Shown here: positions 1 through 11,834 of the stretch, piece after piece
Layout: every line of letters starts with the position of its first letter
Position numbering within the stretch: the stretch's first letter is position 1
Assembly: GCF_000005505.3 (NCBI RefSeq)
Contig: NC_016135.3
Location: forward strand, 11,626,613-11,690,612
Direction: 5' to 3'
DNA from: Brachypodium distachyon
Taxonomy: Eukaryota; Streptophyta; Magnoliopsida; Poales; Poaceae
Length of the DNA: 64,000 nucleotides
Made by a program: the position numbers and the translations under genes
The notes under the pieces: model-generated
The model's database searches: none
What the model saw: only the letters and a program-made list of their open reading frames with translations
What the model was told of the DNA's origin: nothing

Positions 1-393
1 GTTCGTCATCGCCTAAACACGCTTCAACGGGCAGGTCCGACTGTTCCTTCCTTCTGGTTTGATTCCGATAAGGGGTATGTACTGGCGCTTCTGCAGGATC
101 GAGCTGCTCGAGCCAAAGCTTGTTTGAGCTCGTGCCGCCAGATTATGACTGATATTCATCGAGCTCTGTTACTGAATACGCCGGTTCTTGACGGTCTTCG
201 GGGTTTGGTCCGCTTGTTCACGGATTCGGCTGTCATCAAGAGCTATATACATGAGCAGCTTGTAACTGGCGCCACCGTTGGCCTGGCTTTTGTTAGGCTT
301 CGATATCCCGGCCTCGATCTGGGGGGAATACATGTGGTGCCGTTTTTTGAAGGTGTCAAGGTCAACATGGAGTATTATTATGATGCCGTCTAG
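1..393 (+). pseudogene. Antisense ORF of Element A, C-terminal part
   Basis: The frame is open from base 1 to a TAG at 391-393, so about 130 residues of a longer product are present and the start lies outside the window. It reads opposite to the pol genes. Its position, downstream of integrase on the other strand, matches the antisense ORF of Element B (8145-10758). A stretch around VRLRYPGLDLG loosely resembles the C-terminal part of that ORF. Tat-type elements such as RIRE2, Grande and Retand are known to carry such ORFs; the function is unknown. Whether this copy is expressed cannot be judged. Confidence 0.6.
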
Positions 394-996
394 AGAACTG
401 GTCAACTTTGTCGAGATGATATAGACTTCTACTGCGTTGCTGAGCTTTAGCACTTGTGTTTTTTGGGGGGGATAGCCCCCGAGTCCTTTCTTGTCATTAG
501 GTGTCGAACAACTTGTGTTTCCTCTTCTTTGTCGTGTTCTGCAACCAAAATTCTATTAGTTAAGTATTTTGAATACGTATCTTTATCTCGTTTGTGGATG
601 TTGACTATCTTGCATGATGAAGGGTGATAGACTGCGCCTGAGTGTCGTCCGTTGATGAAGGTGTCGAGCTGGTGGTTTGGAGTTTCCTCCTGGAGGTGTG
701 TAATTATGATTTGTATGATGTTTGTTTTTGCGGGTGCCTCGCGCAGCCCCCGAGTCCTGATTGACTGTCGGGTGAGTACCATCCACGGAGTTTTAACTGC
801 GACGGTGGAGTTGCCGTACTCGAGCGGTATCATATAGATGCATCCCTCAGGTCTTTGAAAAGACGGAGGTATTTAATGTAGTAATTCAGCTCATGTGCGA
901 GGGAAAAACTGATCTTTATTCAATGACGTACTGATGAAAATAATACTACTGAATAGAACTGAAGACGATAAAAACTGAGAGTGTTTGCAGAAAAAA
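394..996. other. Non-coding spacer between antisense ORF and pol of Element A
   Basis: The spacer lies between two convergent reading frames. It contains two short copies of AGCCCCCGAGTCC (about 474-486 and 745-757), a motif that recurs near the polypurine tract of this lineage. No coding signal is convincing. Confidence 0.5.
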
Positions 997-2050
997 CTAA
1001 GCGTAAAAACGCCGTAGCTGTGCGGCGTTCCACGGCGTGCCGAAATCGACACTGGTGGCTGGATCCTTCAGGATGTAGGCTCCACCGGGAATCACTTTGG
1101 ATATGATGTAGGGTCCTTCCCAGGGCGATGCCAATTTGTAGTGACCTTTCTGTTTCAACCGAAGGACTAGGTCGCCTTCAACGAATGAACGACGGCATAG
1201 TCGACGGTCGTGATAATTGCGGAGACTCTGTTGGTAGATTGCTGACCGAGCCAGGGCGATGTCGCGTGCCTCATCTGCTGCGTCGAGTGCATCTTCCATA
1301 CCTTCTGTGCAATCAGGTCTAGCGTATGTTATGACCCGAGGTGCGTTGTACCTTACTTCGGATGGCAGCACTGCTTCTGCTCCATACACCATGAAGAAAG
1401 GAGTAAACTGCGTTGAAGAATTAGGTGTAGTTCTCAGGCTCCAGAGTACCGAGGGGCGTTCTTCAACCCATGCGCCAGCTGCTCTCCGCATGGGTGTCAT
1501 CAACCTTTTCCGCATGCCTTCGATGAGCAGACCGTTTGCCTTTTCAACTTGGCCATTTGTTTGCGGGTGCGCGACTGCAGCATAGTTGCTTCGGATCCCC
1601 ATCTGCGCGCAGAAGTCTTGAAAGTTGGCTGCTTTGAAGTTGCTCCCATTGTCCGTGATGATACTGTGAGGAACGCCAAAATGGAAGACGATAGACCTGA
1701 AGAATTGAATAGCGGTTGCAGATGTGGCACTTGCGATTGGCATAGCTTTGATCCTTCAAAAATTTGTCTACCGCGACTAGCAGAAAACGGTGTCCTCCAT
1801 GACGCGACTTCCTCAACGGGCCTTCCATGTCGAGTCCCCATTGCGCAAAAGGCCAGGTGATGGGAATTGTCTTGAGTTCAGATGCTGGGGCATGCGGCTT
1901 CGTGGCGAACATCTGACATGCCTCGCATTTGCTGATGATAGCCTGGGCGTCGAGTAGGGCCGTGGGCCAGTAGAATCCAGCTCTGAAGGCTTTGGCGGCA
2001 ATTGTCTTGCTTCCGGCGTGGTGCCCGCACGTGCCCTGATGGATATCTAG
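997..2050 (-). pseudogene. Element A integrase (broken)
   Basis: The main open stretch (997-1743) holds the core and C-terminal parts of a retroviral-type integrase: ITDNGSNF with the second catalytic Asp, HPQTNGQVEKANGL with the catalytic Glu, then a long tail ending near the pol stop. The first catalytic Asp sits in WGLDMEGPL, in another frame (1544-1912), so at least one frameshift separates it. Remnants of the zinc-binding region lie further upstream to about 2050. The enzyme would join the cDNA copy to host DNA. The DDE residues can all be found, but no single frame joins them. Confidence 0.85.
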
Positions 2051-2065
2051 GAGGATATCATTTCC

Positions 2066-2853
2066 CTATTCTGGTGAGATACATCTCTGAAAAATACCGG
2101 AGACGCTGCGTTTGTATAATTCGCCGTTGATTACTGTGAAAGCTTTCGATCGCCGCATAACCCTTCTAGCTTCGGTTGTATCCTCTGGCAACTCCTGCCG
2201 GAGCATGTATGCGAGTAAAGGCTTCATCCATGTTGGTTCAATTGCCAGGACTTCAACTGCGTCGGCCACTGCTTGCTCATTTGCGGGGTTGTCAGGTGAA
2301 ACTGCTGAATCGGTTGTGGGATCGAAGTTGGGCGCCTTCTCTTTGATGCTTCGCTGCTGGATGATTTCCAGGAAAACGCCGGGCGGAACTACTGCCCGCG
2401 TGGATCCCAAGTTGGCCAAATGATCAGCCTCTTCATTACCGCTTGGCTGACATGCGCGAGCTCGCAACCGTCGAAATTACCCTCCAGTGTGTTGTACATA
2501 TCTTGGTAGGCAATCATGGTGTCTGATACTGCGTCAAAGGTCTTCATTGTTTGCTGCACAACCAAGTTAGAGTCACCATAGATCATTAGGCTAGTCGCAC
2601 CGCACGCCTTTGCCATCCGCATGCCATGCAACAGAGCTTCGTACTCAGCTTCATTGTTGGAGGCATTGCGGAAGTGCATCTGAAAAACATAGCGCATCAT
2701 GTCTCCTTTTGGCGAGATCAATATTACTCCTACCCCAGCACCTTCTGTCCGTTTGGACCCATCAAAATACATGGTCCAGGCACTCGACAAGTCGGGTGGG
2801 CTTGGAGTTTGCATCTCTGTCCACTCGGCGATGAAATCTGGCAGCACCTGCAA
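2066..2853 (-). pseudogene. Element A second (archaeal-like) RNase H
   Basis: The reading frame at 2389-2853 contains MYFDGSKRTEGAGVGVIL, then NNEAEYEALLHGM and IYGDSNLVVQQ. These are the D-E-D motifs of the additional RNase H domain that marks the Tat lineage. Near position 2440 the frame shifts by one base: the text NEEADHLANLGS, which normally closes the domain, continues in another frame (2066-2467). That second stretch runs on into the linker before integrase. The domain degrades the RNA strand during reverse transcription. Confidence 0.85.
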
Positions 2854-2981
2854 CTTGATTGCTTTCCGGCGCTCGTATGTGATATTCCTGGGTGAAAGCT
2901 CGATTCCCCACTGGTCGACTCGTCCTGTTGCCTCTGAGTTGCTGAGAATGTTGGCGAGTGGAGCTTCACTTACTACGACGA

Positions 2982-4060
2982 TCAGGTGTTGTTGAAATAA
3001 TGTTCCAGCTTCCGAGCCGTCATGAATACTCCGTATGCCAGCTTCTGATAATGTGGATAACGTTGCTTTGTGAGAGACAATACCTTGCTAACATAGTATA
3101 GTGGCCTTTGGACTGGCTGCGTTTTCCCTTCTTCTGCTCTTTCTACTACCAAGGCCGTGCTGACCACTTGATTTGTGGTGGCGAGGTATAGCAAGAGAGG
3201 CTCATTCTCGAGTGGGGCTATGAGGACCGGTGGAGTTGATAGCATGCGTTTTAGATCGGCGAATGCACCGTTGGCTTCGGGTGTCCACGTGAATTTGTCC
3301 CCTTTCTTGAGTAGCTGGTAGAATGGTAGGGCTTTTTCTCCCAATCTACTAATGAAATGGCTGAGAGCTGCCACTCGTCATGTAAGCTTCTGTACTGTAT
3401 GGATGTTTATTGGTTCCTTCATTGTTACTATTGCTCTGATCTTGTCTGGATTGGCTTTGATTCCCCTTGCAGAAAGAAAATAGCCCAGAAGTTGGCCTGC
3501 AGGTACTCCGAAGACGCATTTCGTCGGGTTAAGCTTGATCCGATACTTATCAAGATTCTAGAATGTCTCCTGAATATCTTCTAATAAAGTATCTTCAGTT
3601 TTTGTCTTGATAACGATATCGTCGATGTAGACTTGAACATTTCTGCCAAGCTGCGCCCCAAGACATGCCTGCATGCAGCGTTGATACGTAGCAGCGCCTG
3701 CGTTTTTCAGTCCGAAAGGCATAATTTTGTAGCAGAAAACCCCATAAGGCGTTATGAATGTTGTTTTATCTTCGTCCTCCTTCTTCAATCGAATCTGATT
3801 GTATCCAGAATATGCATCAAGGAATGACAACCGGGCACATCCCGTAGTCGAGTCGACAATCTGGTCAATTCGAGGCAGGGGAAAATGATCTTTCGGGTAG
3901 TGCTTGTTCAACGAGGTGAAGTCCACGCACATGCGCAAAACTTTTGTATTCTTCTTCGGGACAAGGACGGGGCTCGCCACCCAGGTAAACTTTGCTTCGA
4001 GTAAACGATTAACCTCCTCGCCAATGGCCTATCGCTTTGGTTCTGAAAAACGCCACATCG
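2982..4060 (-). pseudogene. Element A reverse transcriptase and first RNase H
   Basis: Fingers and palm are clear: VLVPKKNTKVLRMCVDF, LSFLDAYSGYNQI, MPFGLKNAGA and the catalytic YIDD box. The connection and degenerate RNase H follow (LSTPPVLIAP, LLLYLATTNQVVS, PLYYVSKVL). In-frame stops are TAG at 4029-4031, TAG at 3558-3560 (after the thumb motif ETF) and TGA at 3378-3380 (KLT*RVAALSH, where Gly is usual). The domain would copy element RNA into cDNA. Stops within an otherwise well-kept frame suggest fairly recent loss of function. Confidence 0.9.
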
Positions 4061-4196
4061 GTTGCCTGATGGGTTTGGCATGCTCGTACACATGCAAAGA
4101 GTGCTCGGCAAGTTCCTTGGGAATACCCGGCATATCGGATGGCACCCAGGCGAAAATTTTCCAATTCTTGCGCAGGAACTCGACGAGCGCGCTTTC

Positions 4197-4793
4197 CTAT
4201 GCAGGAGGAAGACCCAAGGGCACCAGCACTGTTTTACTGGGATCCGTCGGGTGTACCTGATGCTCCGTCGTGTCGCTCTTCGTGCTGAACTCCATTTGTT
4301 GTGGCACTTTCTTTGTCATGGGAAGTACGTCGTTATCCGTCGTTTCCTTTAAAGAGGCGAGTTCTGCCTGCATGCCGAATGACTCAGCAAGTTTATGGAA
4401 TTCTCTGTCACAATTATCCAATCTTGTAAAGCTTCCCTGGATTTTGATGATGCCGTATCCAGGCATTTTCATCATCATATATGCATAGTGGGGGATGGCC
4501 ATAAACCTGGCGAGTGCCGGCCGGCCTAGAAGCACGTGGCATTGTGACTTCCAGTCGAGTACTTCAAAATCGATCCATTCCTTGCGAAAATTAGCGGGGT
4601 TGCCAAAGACGACGTCGAGGCTGACCCGGCCCAATGGTACTGCCGGTTTTCCCGGAACAATTCCGTGGAAATATGTGTCTGTAGCTTGAAGATTTGTTAA
4701 AGATCTGTTCATTGCCCGCAGTGTATCTGCAAATATGATGTTAATGTCACTGCCTCCATCTATAAAGACTTTGCTCATCTCATAGCCTCCCAC
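4197..4793 (-). pseudogene. Element A aspartic protease
   Basis: The frame begins just after a TAG at 4794-4796 and contains SKVFIDGGSDINIIFADTL, the single catalytic aspartate motif of Ty3/gypsy proteases, followed by the flap-like FRKEWIDFEV and LLGRPALARFMAIPHYAYM. About 198 residues are open, longer than the protease alone, so the tail is the linker towards reverse transcriptase. The protease would cut the Gag-Pol precursor inside the particle. The stop separates it from gag. Confidence 0.85.
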
Positions 4794-6723
4794 CTAAGCT
4801 TCTAGGACTAATGCTGACTGTCCTGGCCTGGGGACCTGAGGTGTATGATCTGCCCGCGAGAATGAAATGGCGACCTCGGACCAGTCGAGGTATTCTGGGG
4901 TGGCGGGTGATGCGGCTACAGCCAGATGAACTTGTCGAGTGATGACTTTTTGATGTCGGTTGGACGGTCTTCCTTTCTGTATCACGCAGATATTTCCCAA
5001 AGGCACTGGATATGCGTTAGCTGCAGCTGGTGCTTCTGATGGCCGTGGCGCAGGCTGCACGTGTTGTACGGATCCGGCGAAATTTGGTGGCAATGGAGGG
5101 GGAGGTGATGTATTGTGCGCGACCATCCCAGCTCGAGTAACATGTGGCAGAGCCAAAGTATTGGGATTATTCCTCGCTGACTGCTGACCTGGTTCTCGAG
5201 GGTAGTCCCTGCTTGCCGTTGAATTTTGAAACCGGCTGCATGTGTCCTGCAATTCGTGAAAACGGCGGCACTCGAGTAGTATGTGACCGCACCTTATATT
5301 TCCATTGACATCCCTGGTACCATGGAAGGGGCAGGGAGATTGCGACTGCCGCGCCAACGATAAAGCAGGTTGCCCATCTCGCCGCGACCTCCGAGGCTGC
5401 CATTGCTGATTCTTACTGCTATCCCGGTAATTGCCACGGTAGTTTCTATCCTGCTGCCCTTCATTATTTCCTTCACCTCGTCCACTGCCGTTACGGTCGA
5501 ACTCTGCCGCTACGAACTCGGGAGCATTAGGCTCCCGCTCCTTTCGCTTCTTTCGTCTCTCGGTGCTACGGCTGTGTCCTCTCTCGGCTTCTTCATCATC
5601 GGGTAGTGCATTGTGCTCATTTCGGATTGAGTCTTCTCCATCCGCGATTAGTTGATCAGTCAAACTTGATCGCACTCGCCGAAACCGAAAAGTTGTTGGG
5701 CATCTTCGAATTGCGAACGCGACGGCTAAAGCAGGCCGCGCCGCAAGGTTCATCCTCTTCTTCTGTGATGCCGTCAGCACGGGCTGATCGCTCGTGATCG
5801 ATTCTCTGCTGAGTAATAATGTCACGAGCATCTCCTAGCACGAGCGTGTTGCGGCGGCGATTAGGCTGTTCTTCCAGTCCATGTCATGGAGGAGTCGTGA
5901 GATTATATTGCCGTTGGGCGCCGTCGTCCCTATGCCGTCGGGCCTCCATCTGGTTCGAGTTGGGTCCCATGAGGGCATTCCCGATGAGGCCTAAGCCGGC
6001 CAAGACCTGCTTGTGAATGGCTGCCCTCGGGTCGTCATCCGGTGGCATAGTGGATAGGAGGTACGTGTTTGCAGCAACCACGGCTCCCTGTGGCGTCCGA
6101 GGGAGCACCTCCCCCTGGTATTGACTGTCATCAGTTCATCATCCAGGCTGTGTGTCATGCCGATGCGATCTCTCTCGGGGATATTGTTCAACCGAGATTG
6201 ATAGCGCGGCACTCTATATCTCGGGGTGCTTCGGGAGCAGGCACTGCGACTATGCGCTGAGAGATGTCGGCGGGCACTTGAGGCGTCGGCGATCTCTCGC
6301 CGTCGCTGTAGCTCCGCCTACTCATCTCGCAGTCGGGCATGCGTAGTATTCAGCGCATAATGATATGCCATCATCTCGTTGCGCGTGGCGTCTGCCGGCA
6401 GAGGGGCAGTGCCGTTAAGAGCGGCCTCGACCCGCACTTCCTCTTCCTGCGTGAGAATGATTGTTGGGCGATCAGTGGCCTCGTCTCCTGCACGCGCCTC
6501 GGCGAAGATGGTTCTACCAGCGCGGCGTCCATCTCCACTACTCTCGCCTACTTCCGCCACGAAAACCTGTGCTAAGGTTATGCGAGGAATCGCGATTGCA
6601 TCCTTGGGGTTGATTGCCGCACTCGAATAGGTATTAACGTTGTAAGGAGTGGAATCTTCAGCGAACACCGAGTGATGTGAATCACACTCGGTGCAAAAAA
6701 ATTTGGCCAAAATTGGCCCTGCC
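4794..6723 (-). pseudogene. Element A gag, C-terminal portion (interrupted)
   Basis: The longest open stretch (4794-5831) is rich in Arg, Ser, Pro and Gln and includes HGTRDVNGNIRCGHILLECRRF in two parts, a degenerate Cys/His nucleic-acid-binding region. Upstream pieces lie in other frames (5884-6108, 5991-6212, 6318-6764). The frame is broken at 6723 by the insertion of Element B; its N-terminal remainder is at 20161 and beyond. Gag would form the particle and bind the RNA. Confidence 0.65.
6719..6723. repeat. Target-site duplication of Element B, left copy (CTGCC)
   Basis: CTGCC directly precedes the TGTCG start of the left LTR and is repeated exactly at 20156-20160, directly after the CGACA end of the right LTR. 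Confidence 0.95.
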
Positions 6724-7735
6724 TGTCGTCGCACGGCGCTCCGACACCGGGGGCGTGCGGTCACGGCCCCCTTTTAGGTTCGGTGGCGGCGTCGGGGTTT
6801 GCCCCGGCGATCGCCGGCACGGCCGATGAGGCCCTGCGGGGCCGGCGAAATGAAGTAGTGCAAGTGCGCGCTAATAAAATAATAGATACACGCGCGTTTT
6901 TACCCAGGTTCGGGCCACCCGGAGGTGTAAAACCCTACGTCCTGCTTATCTGAGCTGGTATTAGATTAAAATCAAGCGTTTACAGGTTGCCGGGTGAGTT
7001 CCCGGGCTCTCTCTCTCTCGTGCTAGATACTCCATACTATTCTTTGCTAGTGCTGGAAGCTAACTGTGAGTTGGTCGAACTCAGCCGAACTGTCTACTGG
7101 AGCTAACGAATCTAAAACCGAACTTCCTCCGAACCCCTTGACCGTTGGCGTGGGTCCTCCTTTTATACTCAAGGGGATGCCACAGGTGCCACGGTGCATG
7201 AGCTACAAGTGTCGAGCGGGGAGGCATACAACTCCCCCCGGTGAGCTGGTGGCGTGCATGGATGCCACCTCCGCCGCTAGGGGTCTAAAACCCTAGAGTA
7301 GGATTGGACAGCCACTGTTCACTTGATCGGACGGGTAACGCCCCGTCGGTCGGCTCATTTAATGAGCCGTGCGCCTTACTCCTTGCCCCGGTGGAGCCGC
7401 GCATCCCACGCCCGCCACGCGCCCGCGTGGCGTTGTTGATCTAGCTACTAGGCCCCATGCTTGAGGCGGGGGCATGCGTCCGGGAACCCCCTGTCCCGGC
7501 AAGTCGATCCCTGGGAAGTCGCAAGGGCCCAACGCACCCGCGAACCTCCCCTGGGAAGTAGCTTCCCGGGAGGTGCCCAGGCGGGAATATCCCCCGAAGC
7601 CTCGCTAGCCCCTTCCGGGCTGGTAGCTTGCCGGGCTGCTCACAGGCTCTGCCCAGGATGAAACCTTCCAGGGAACTCGGGAACGGGGCCCACGCGTCGC
7701 GCAGCGGTGGTACCCTGGGTGCCACTGGTGCGACA
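6724..7735 (-). repeat. Element B 3' LTR
   Basis: It starts TGTCGTCGCA and ends TGCGACA, giving the expected TG...CA ends. It aligns without gaps to 19144-20155. A minus-strand TATAAAA box (7161-7167) and the CCCAGGTTCGGGCC / CCCTACGTCCTGCTT block, common near the U5 side of Tat LTRs, are present. Confidence 0.95.
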
Positions 7736-7752
7736 GTAGCCCCCGGGCGTGG
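7736..7752 (-). promoter_or_regulatory. Polypurine-tract-like sequence of Element B
   Basis: Read on the minus strand, a G-rich purine run (CGGGGGCTAC) directly abuts the 3' LTR. The position fits the plus-strand primer of reverse transcription. The purine stretch is short, so the exact limits are uncertain. Confidence 0.55.
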
Positions 7753-8144
7753 GCCGGCATCACCTGTCCCGGAAGAGTCTTCCCCCTGGTCGGTTGCCGA
7801 GCTACGCCCTTAACCGACGTGTGGGCCCCGATCTACCGCGGGCCCATGTCCCTTCGCTGCCCCGTGTACCGCGCCGTTACAAACGGAGTAGTGGGCGCGT
7901 GATTTCCGCCCTAACTCCCCTCCTAAATAAGAAAGTTAAGGCCATTCCGCGCATTACTCCTAATGATTAGGAGTTATCCCCACGCGCCCGTAGGGTACGG
8001 AACCGGCCGTTACCAAACCGCTGGACGTTATAAACTATCACTGTTGCCAAAAGGGGAACAACACTCTACCCCCATAGCCTTCGTCTCCATCCCCTTCCGC
8101 ATCTCGCATCCCTACGCTCCTGCTAGCTTTCGCCCTCGCTCTCC

Positions 8145-10758
8145 ATGGCGCCCCCCACCACCAGAAAGGGGAAGGAGGTCCCGGTCTCGAAGAAGGCTGC
8201 AACAAGCAAGAGCGAGGCGGCAATCAAGGCGGCCGCCGCCAAGGACTAGAAGAGGCGGGAGATGCGAGCCACAGTTGCCTTCTTCCGCCCCGGCTATAAT
8301 GGCGAGGCGCTGGGGAAGCTCCGGCATGCCATCGCTTCCAGTTTCAACGAGCATGGGGAGAAGCGGATCTTCCCGGCGGGCGTCTAGCACCAGGACAACG
8401 ACTTCCGGGTGTTCGCGCGCTTCCTCCTCTGCGGCTTGGTGCCGCCCTTCTCCCTATTCCTCCACGCACTGATGGAGTCCTACCAGTTGCGGGTGGCGCA
8501 GCTCCACCCCACGTCGCTATTCCTCCTCGCCACCTTCCAGTTCCTCTGCGAGGCGTTCGTGGGGGTGATGCCGTCGGTGGGGCTCTTCCGCCACAACTTC
8601 TACCCTCGCATTGACAACACGAAGGCGATGTCGTCGGGGGTGGTATACCGCGCTCGCGACCAGATGAAGTCCGAGTTCATCGTCCGGTCGGGGAAGAAGA
8701 TCGAAAAGGAGTGACCGAGCGATTGGTGCTGGGTCCAAGTGGAGGACCCCAGGAGTTCATCCAGTCGCCGACGGAGCTGCCGCATCCCCAGAACGGCTGG
8801 CAGGATAGGCACCACCGCGACGCCGACCTCCTCCCCATCGTGGAGAAGATCAAGGCGCTGCAGCTAGCGAGGCTCACCGATGTGGACGTGGCACGCACCT
8901 TCGTCCATCGGCGCATAGCCCCGCAGCAGCTACGCTCCCGGCCCGCGTGGATGTACACGGGTCCCGGGGACAGGACACGCCTCCAACAGGACGGTGTGAA
9001 GTTGGAGACCCTCAGGACATGGGTGAGGGGGATCTCCGGCGAGATCTTCCAATCAACGGAGTTCTCATCGGGGTTTCCTCTCTTCACGCCGGCGTCAAGG
9101 CGCTCCATGACTTCGTCGGCTCCTTCCCGCCCTGCAACGAGTGGGGGTTGATGGACGACACCCCCACCTGGGTCCCGCACGCTCCCCCGCAAGCACCCCG
9201 CGAGAAGCAGGTGCTTGAGGAGAGCGGGGGTGGATCCGAGCCCAGCTGGCCCTCCCTCAAGTCGCTGGACGATGAGGCGGGCCAGGCAGCTGCGTCCCCG
9301 GAGGTCATCGCCGTGCACGACAACGACGAAAGCAGCGACAGCGCGCCCCTGATCGTGAGGAGATCGAGGGCGTTTGCCGTGGCCCCAGCCCTCTCCTCGA
9401 CGGCAACGTCCGCCCCGGCAGCGGCCACAGCTCACCTGCCGCCCAGCAGGGGGCAGCCCTCGACGGGAGCAGGGAGGCTTCTCCAACCCCGGGGTCCCTG
9501 GGCGCAGGCGCAGGGGAAGTTGCCGAGGAAGGACAGCAAGACCCCCGGGAGCAGGCTGGCGACCCCGCGCACAGCCCCACATCGGCGGCAGGGGCTTCAT
9601 CGTCCTTGGCGGCTCTCCCCGGCACCGACCTCGGCACCCTCGCCGGGGTCGCTTGTAACCCCCTCAACTGGGATCCGAGCATCTTCGAACGGGGGCACCG
9701 GTTCCTGGACGCTGTTAGGGACCAGCAACTGGCCTTCGTCACCTCCTTCAACGAGGTGAGGGAGCACCACCCGGCGCCAAGAATCAACTCGGCGAGGAGA
9801 GCGGCGAGAGCTGTCCCGGCGGCGCGAGGAGACGCGCCTCGCCGAAGAGGAGGCGTGGCTGGCCCGGCAAGCCCTGGAGGACGCCCGGGAGCCGATGGTC
9901 CCGGAGGCCGCGCTCCATCGGCAACTGGAGGCCCAGCGCATGGAGCTTCAAGGGAAGCTTGACTCGATGTCGGCCACCCTTGAGGCGACCAGGAAGGAAC
10001 ATGCCGAGGTGGTCATGGCGGCCCAGGCCCGGCTGGACGAGAAAAGCGTCTTGATCGCCAACTACCGCGGCGAAATCCAAGGCCTTTGCGTCATGCTGGA
10101 GGTGCAAGTCAAGGCCACCGAAGACGCGGTGGGAGCGGCGGCCCGGCAAGAGACTGAGCTCAACTCCACCAAGGACAGAGCGGCTAGGTTTGAGACCGAG
10201 CTCGCCGCCGTCCGGGAGGAGCTTGCCAAGGCCGGCAACGAGATCGCGGCGAAGACCGCGGAGCTCGCGGCGATGGAAGGTAACGTCCACAAGGCTAAGA
10301 AGGCCACGCATGACGCTCGACTCCATCACGGCATGCTGATCGGGCAGCGGCAGATCGAGACGGAGAAGCTGCTGAAGATCGCGCAGTCGCTGCGCGACCT
10401 GCTGCCCAAGTTCGAGCTGCAGGCGGCGGAAGTGGACGAGATAGATGTCACGACGCTGATCCCCTTCTTCGATCTGGTGCGAAAGCTTGGGGCGCTCGAC
10501 GTCTGGATCGCCTGGTACAGCGCAAACGAAGTCGCCAACTGCGCCCGGGAGGTTGCCGGGACAATCCTCCCGCGGATTCATCTCCGGGACCCGGAGTTTC
10601 CCTTCGAGTCCCTGCTGGACGCTTGGTCTGACAGCGAGGACGAGCCCACGAACACCCAAGCAGTGCGCGAGTTCGTCGACGAGGTCGTCGAGCAGATGCA
10701 GATGAAGCCGGAGCCTGATCTCCCCGCCGACCCCCCGGCCGAAGACGGCGACAACTAG
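8145..10758 (+). pseudogene. Antisense ORF of Element B (Transposase_28-like, coiled coil)
   Basis: The ATG at 8145 opens MAPPTTRKGKEVPVSKKAA. In-frame TAGs at 8247 and 8385 break it, after which the same frame continues through 8409-8714. That stretch (FARFLLCGLVPPFSLFLHAL, then FLCEAFVGVMPSVGLFRHNF) matches what I know of the 'putative gypsy type transposon' family (Pfam PF04195). Later parts lie in shifted frames: 8711-9151, about 8947-9759, and 9895-10758. The last is a long Ala/Glu/Lys-rich coiled coil with an acidic end. It lies on the strand opposite to pol, as in other Tat elements. The function of the product is unknown. Confidence 0.75.
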
Positions 10759-11834
10759 TTGCCGCAGCCCCCAGTCGTGCTCCTTGCTCCCAGTATCTTC
10801 TCTAGTTTGCTTTCCCTGCAAGTATGGCGCTTAGCGCCGTTTGAACAATCATATTTTGGATTAGCCCATGTAATCGTTCGACTCTTCGTCAATTAAGTTT
10901 TTTCGACATGTTCATTGTTCCCGGTGCTGTCTAGCGGGGTGGCCCCTTTTAGCCTTTGCGTGTTTTGCCTTGTGTTGCGGGGGACTCGCACACCTCACCC
11001 TTGACCAGACCAGGAACCCGGGACGGACCCGCGGTGCCGACTTGGGGCCAAGCGGTAGCGGGGAGCCACTCCACTTGCAGGGTAACTACTCCAAGCCGTG
11101 CCCTTCCGGGACGGACCGTCAAAGCCACACGGGGACCCTCGAGCGCACTCCCCCCGCAAGCGTCCTTTTAACACTCCGGCTACGCGCAGGATCTGGGGCC
11201 ACACCCAACGAGACAGTGCTCAATTTCGTTCAGTTCTTAGTGAATTCAGCGTTCATGTTCAGACACTTAGCTTTTCCGTTCAATCCAATGCCTCGTGACG
11301 CTTGGCGATAAAGTGCAGCTAGGGCACTGCCTTGGTAGGGACCCACCTCAGGTACCTGTTCAAGGAAAACGGTTTTTGAGGGATGCGGCAGTTGCGCGGG
11401 GGCAGGATCGCCGCCAAGGCAACTGCCGACGACGATGGTACCACCACGCTCATGCGGCAACCCTCGCCTTCAGGGGGGAACCCTGGCTTAGGAGGACTCC
11501 GCCTCGGGAGCAGCCGCAAGACGGCTATAACATCCTCACCGCCAGCTGTGCCCCACCCCGAGCGGCGGGCACGGGTGGCGAGGAAGTTATAGCCTCCCGG
11601 CGACAGCCCCCGCAACTGGGGAGACCTGGTTTTTTTCTAGGGAACTCGTCCAAAGGGGTGTAACAGCCCTCGTTGCCCGGGAGCAAAACTGCTCGAGGGC
11701 CGTGGCAGGGACGCGGTGATGGGCCGGAACGGGCGGCGGGCGCCGGCACCGGCGCCATCACAGCGTCCTCGCAACGACCCGCGCCCGAAAAAAGGCTCTC
11801 TCAAGGGGAATGCGGCCGGGTCTCTATGATAGTG

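Larger units (their letters stand above)
1..6723 (-). mobile_element. Element A, left part: Tat-type Ty3/gypsy retrotransposon
   Basis: Reading on the minus strand, gag, aspartic protease, reverse transcriptase, a second archaeal-like RNase H and integrase follow in the order typical of Ty3/gypsy elements. The extra RNase H and the opposite-strand ORF at the left edge point to the Tat lineage. The element runs off the window at the left, so its 3' LTR is not seen. At 6723 it is cut by Element B and resumes at 20161, as shown by the CTGCC duplication on both sides. At least four premature stops and several frameshifts show that it is dead. Confidence 0.9.

Noticed and set aside
8677..9787. 307-residue and other minus-strand frames opposite the antisense ORF
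   Set aside because: Shadows of the antisense ORF in a GC-rich stretch.
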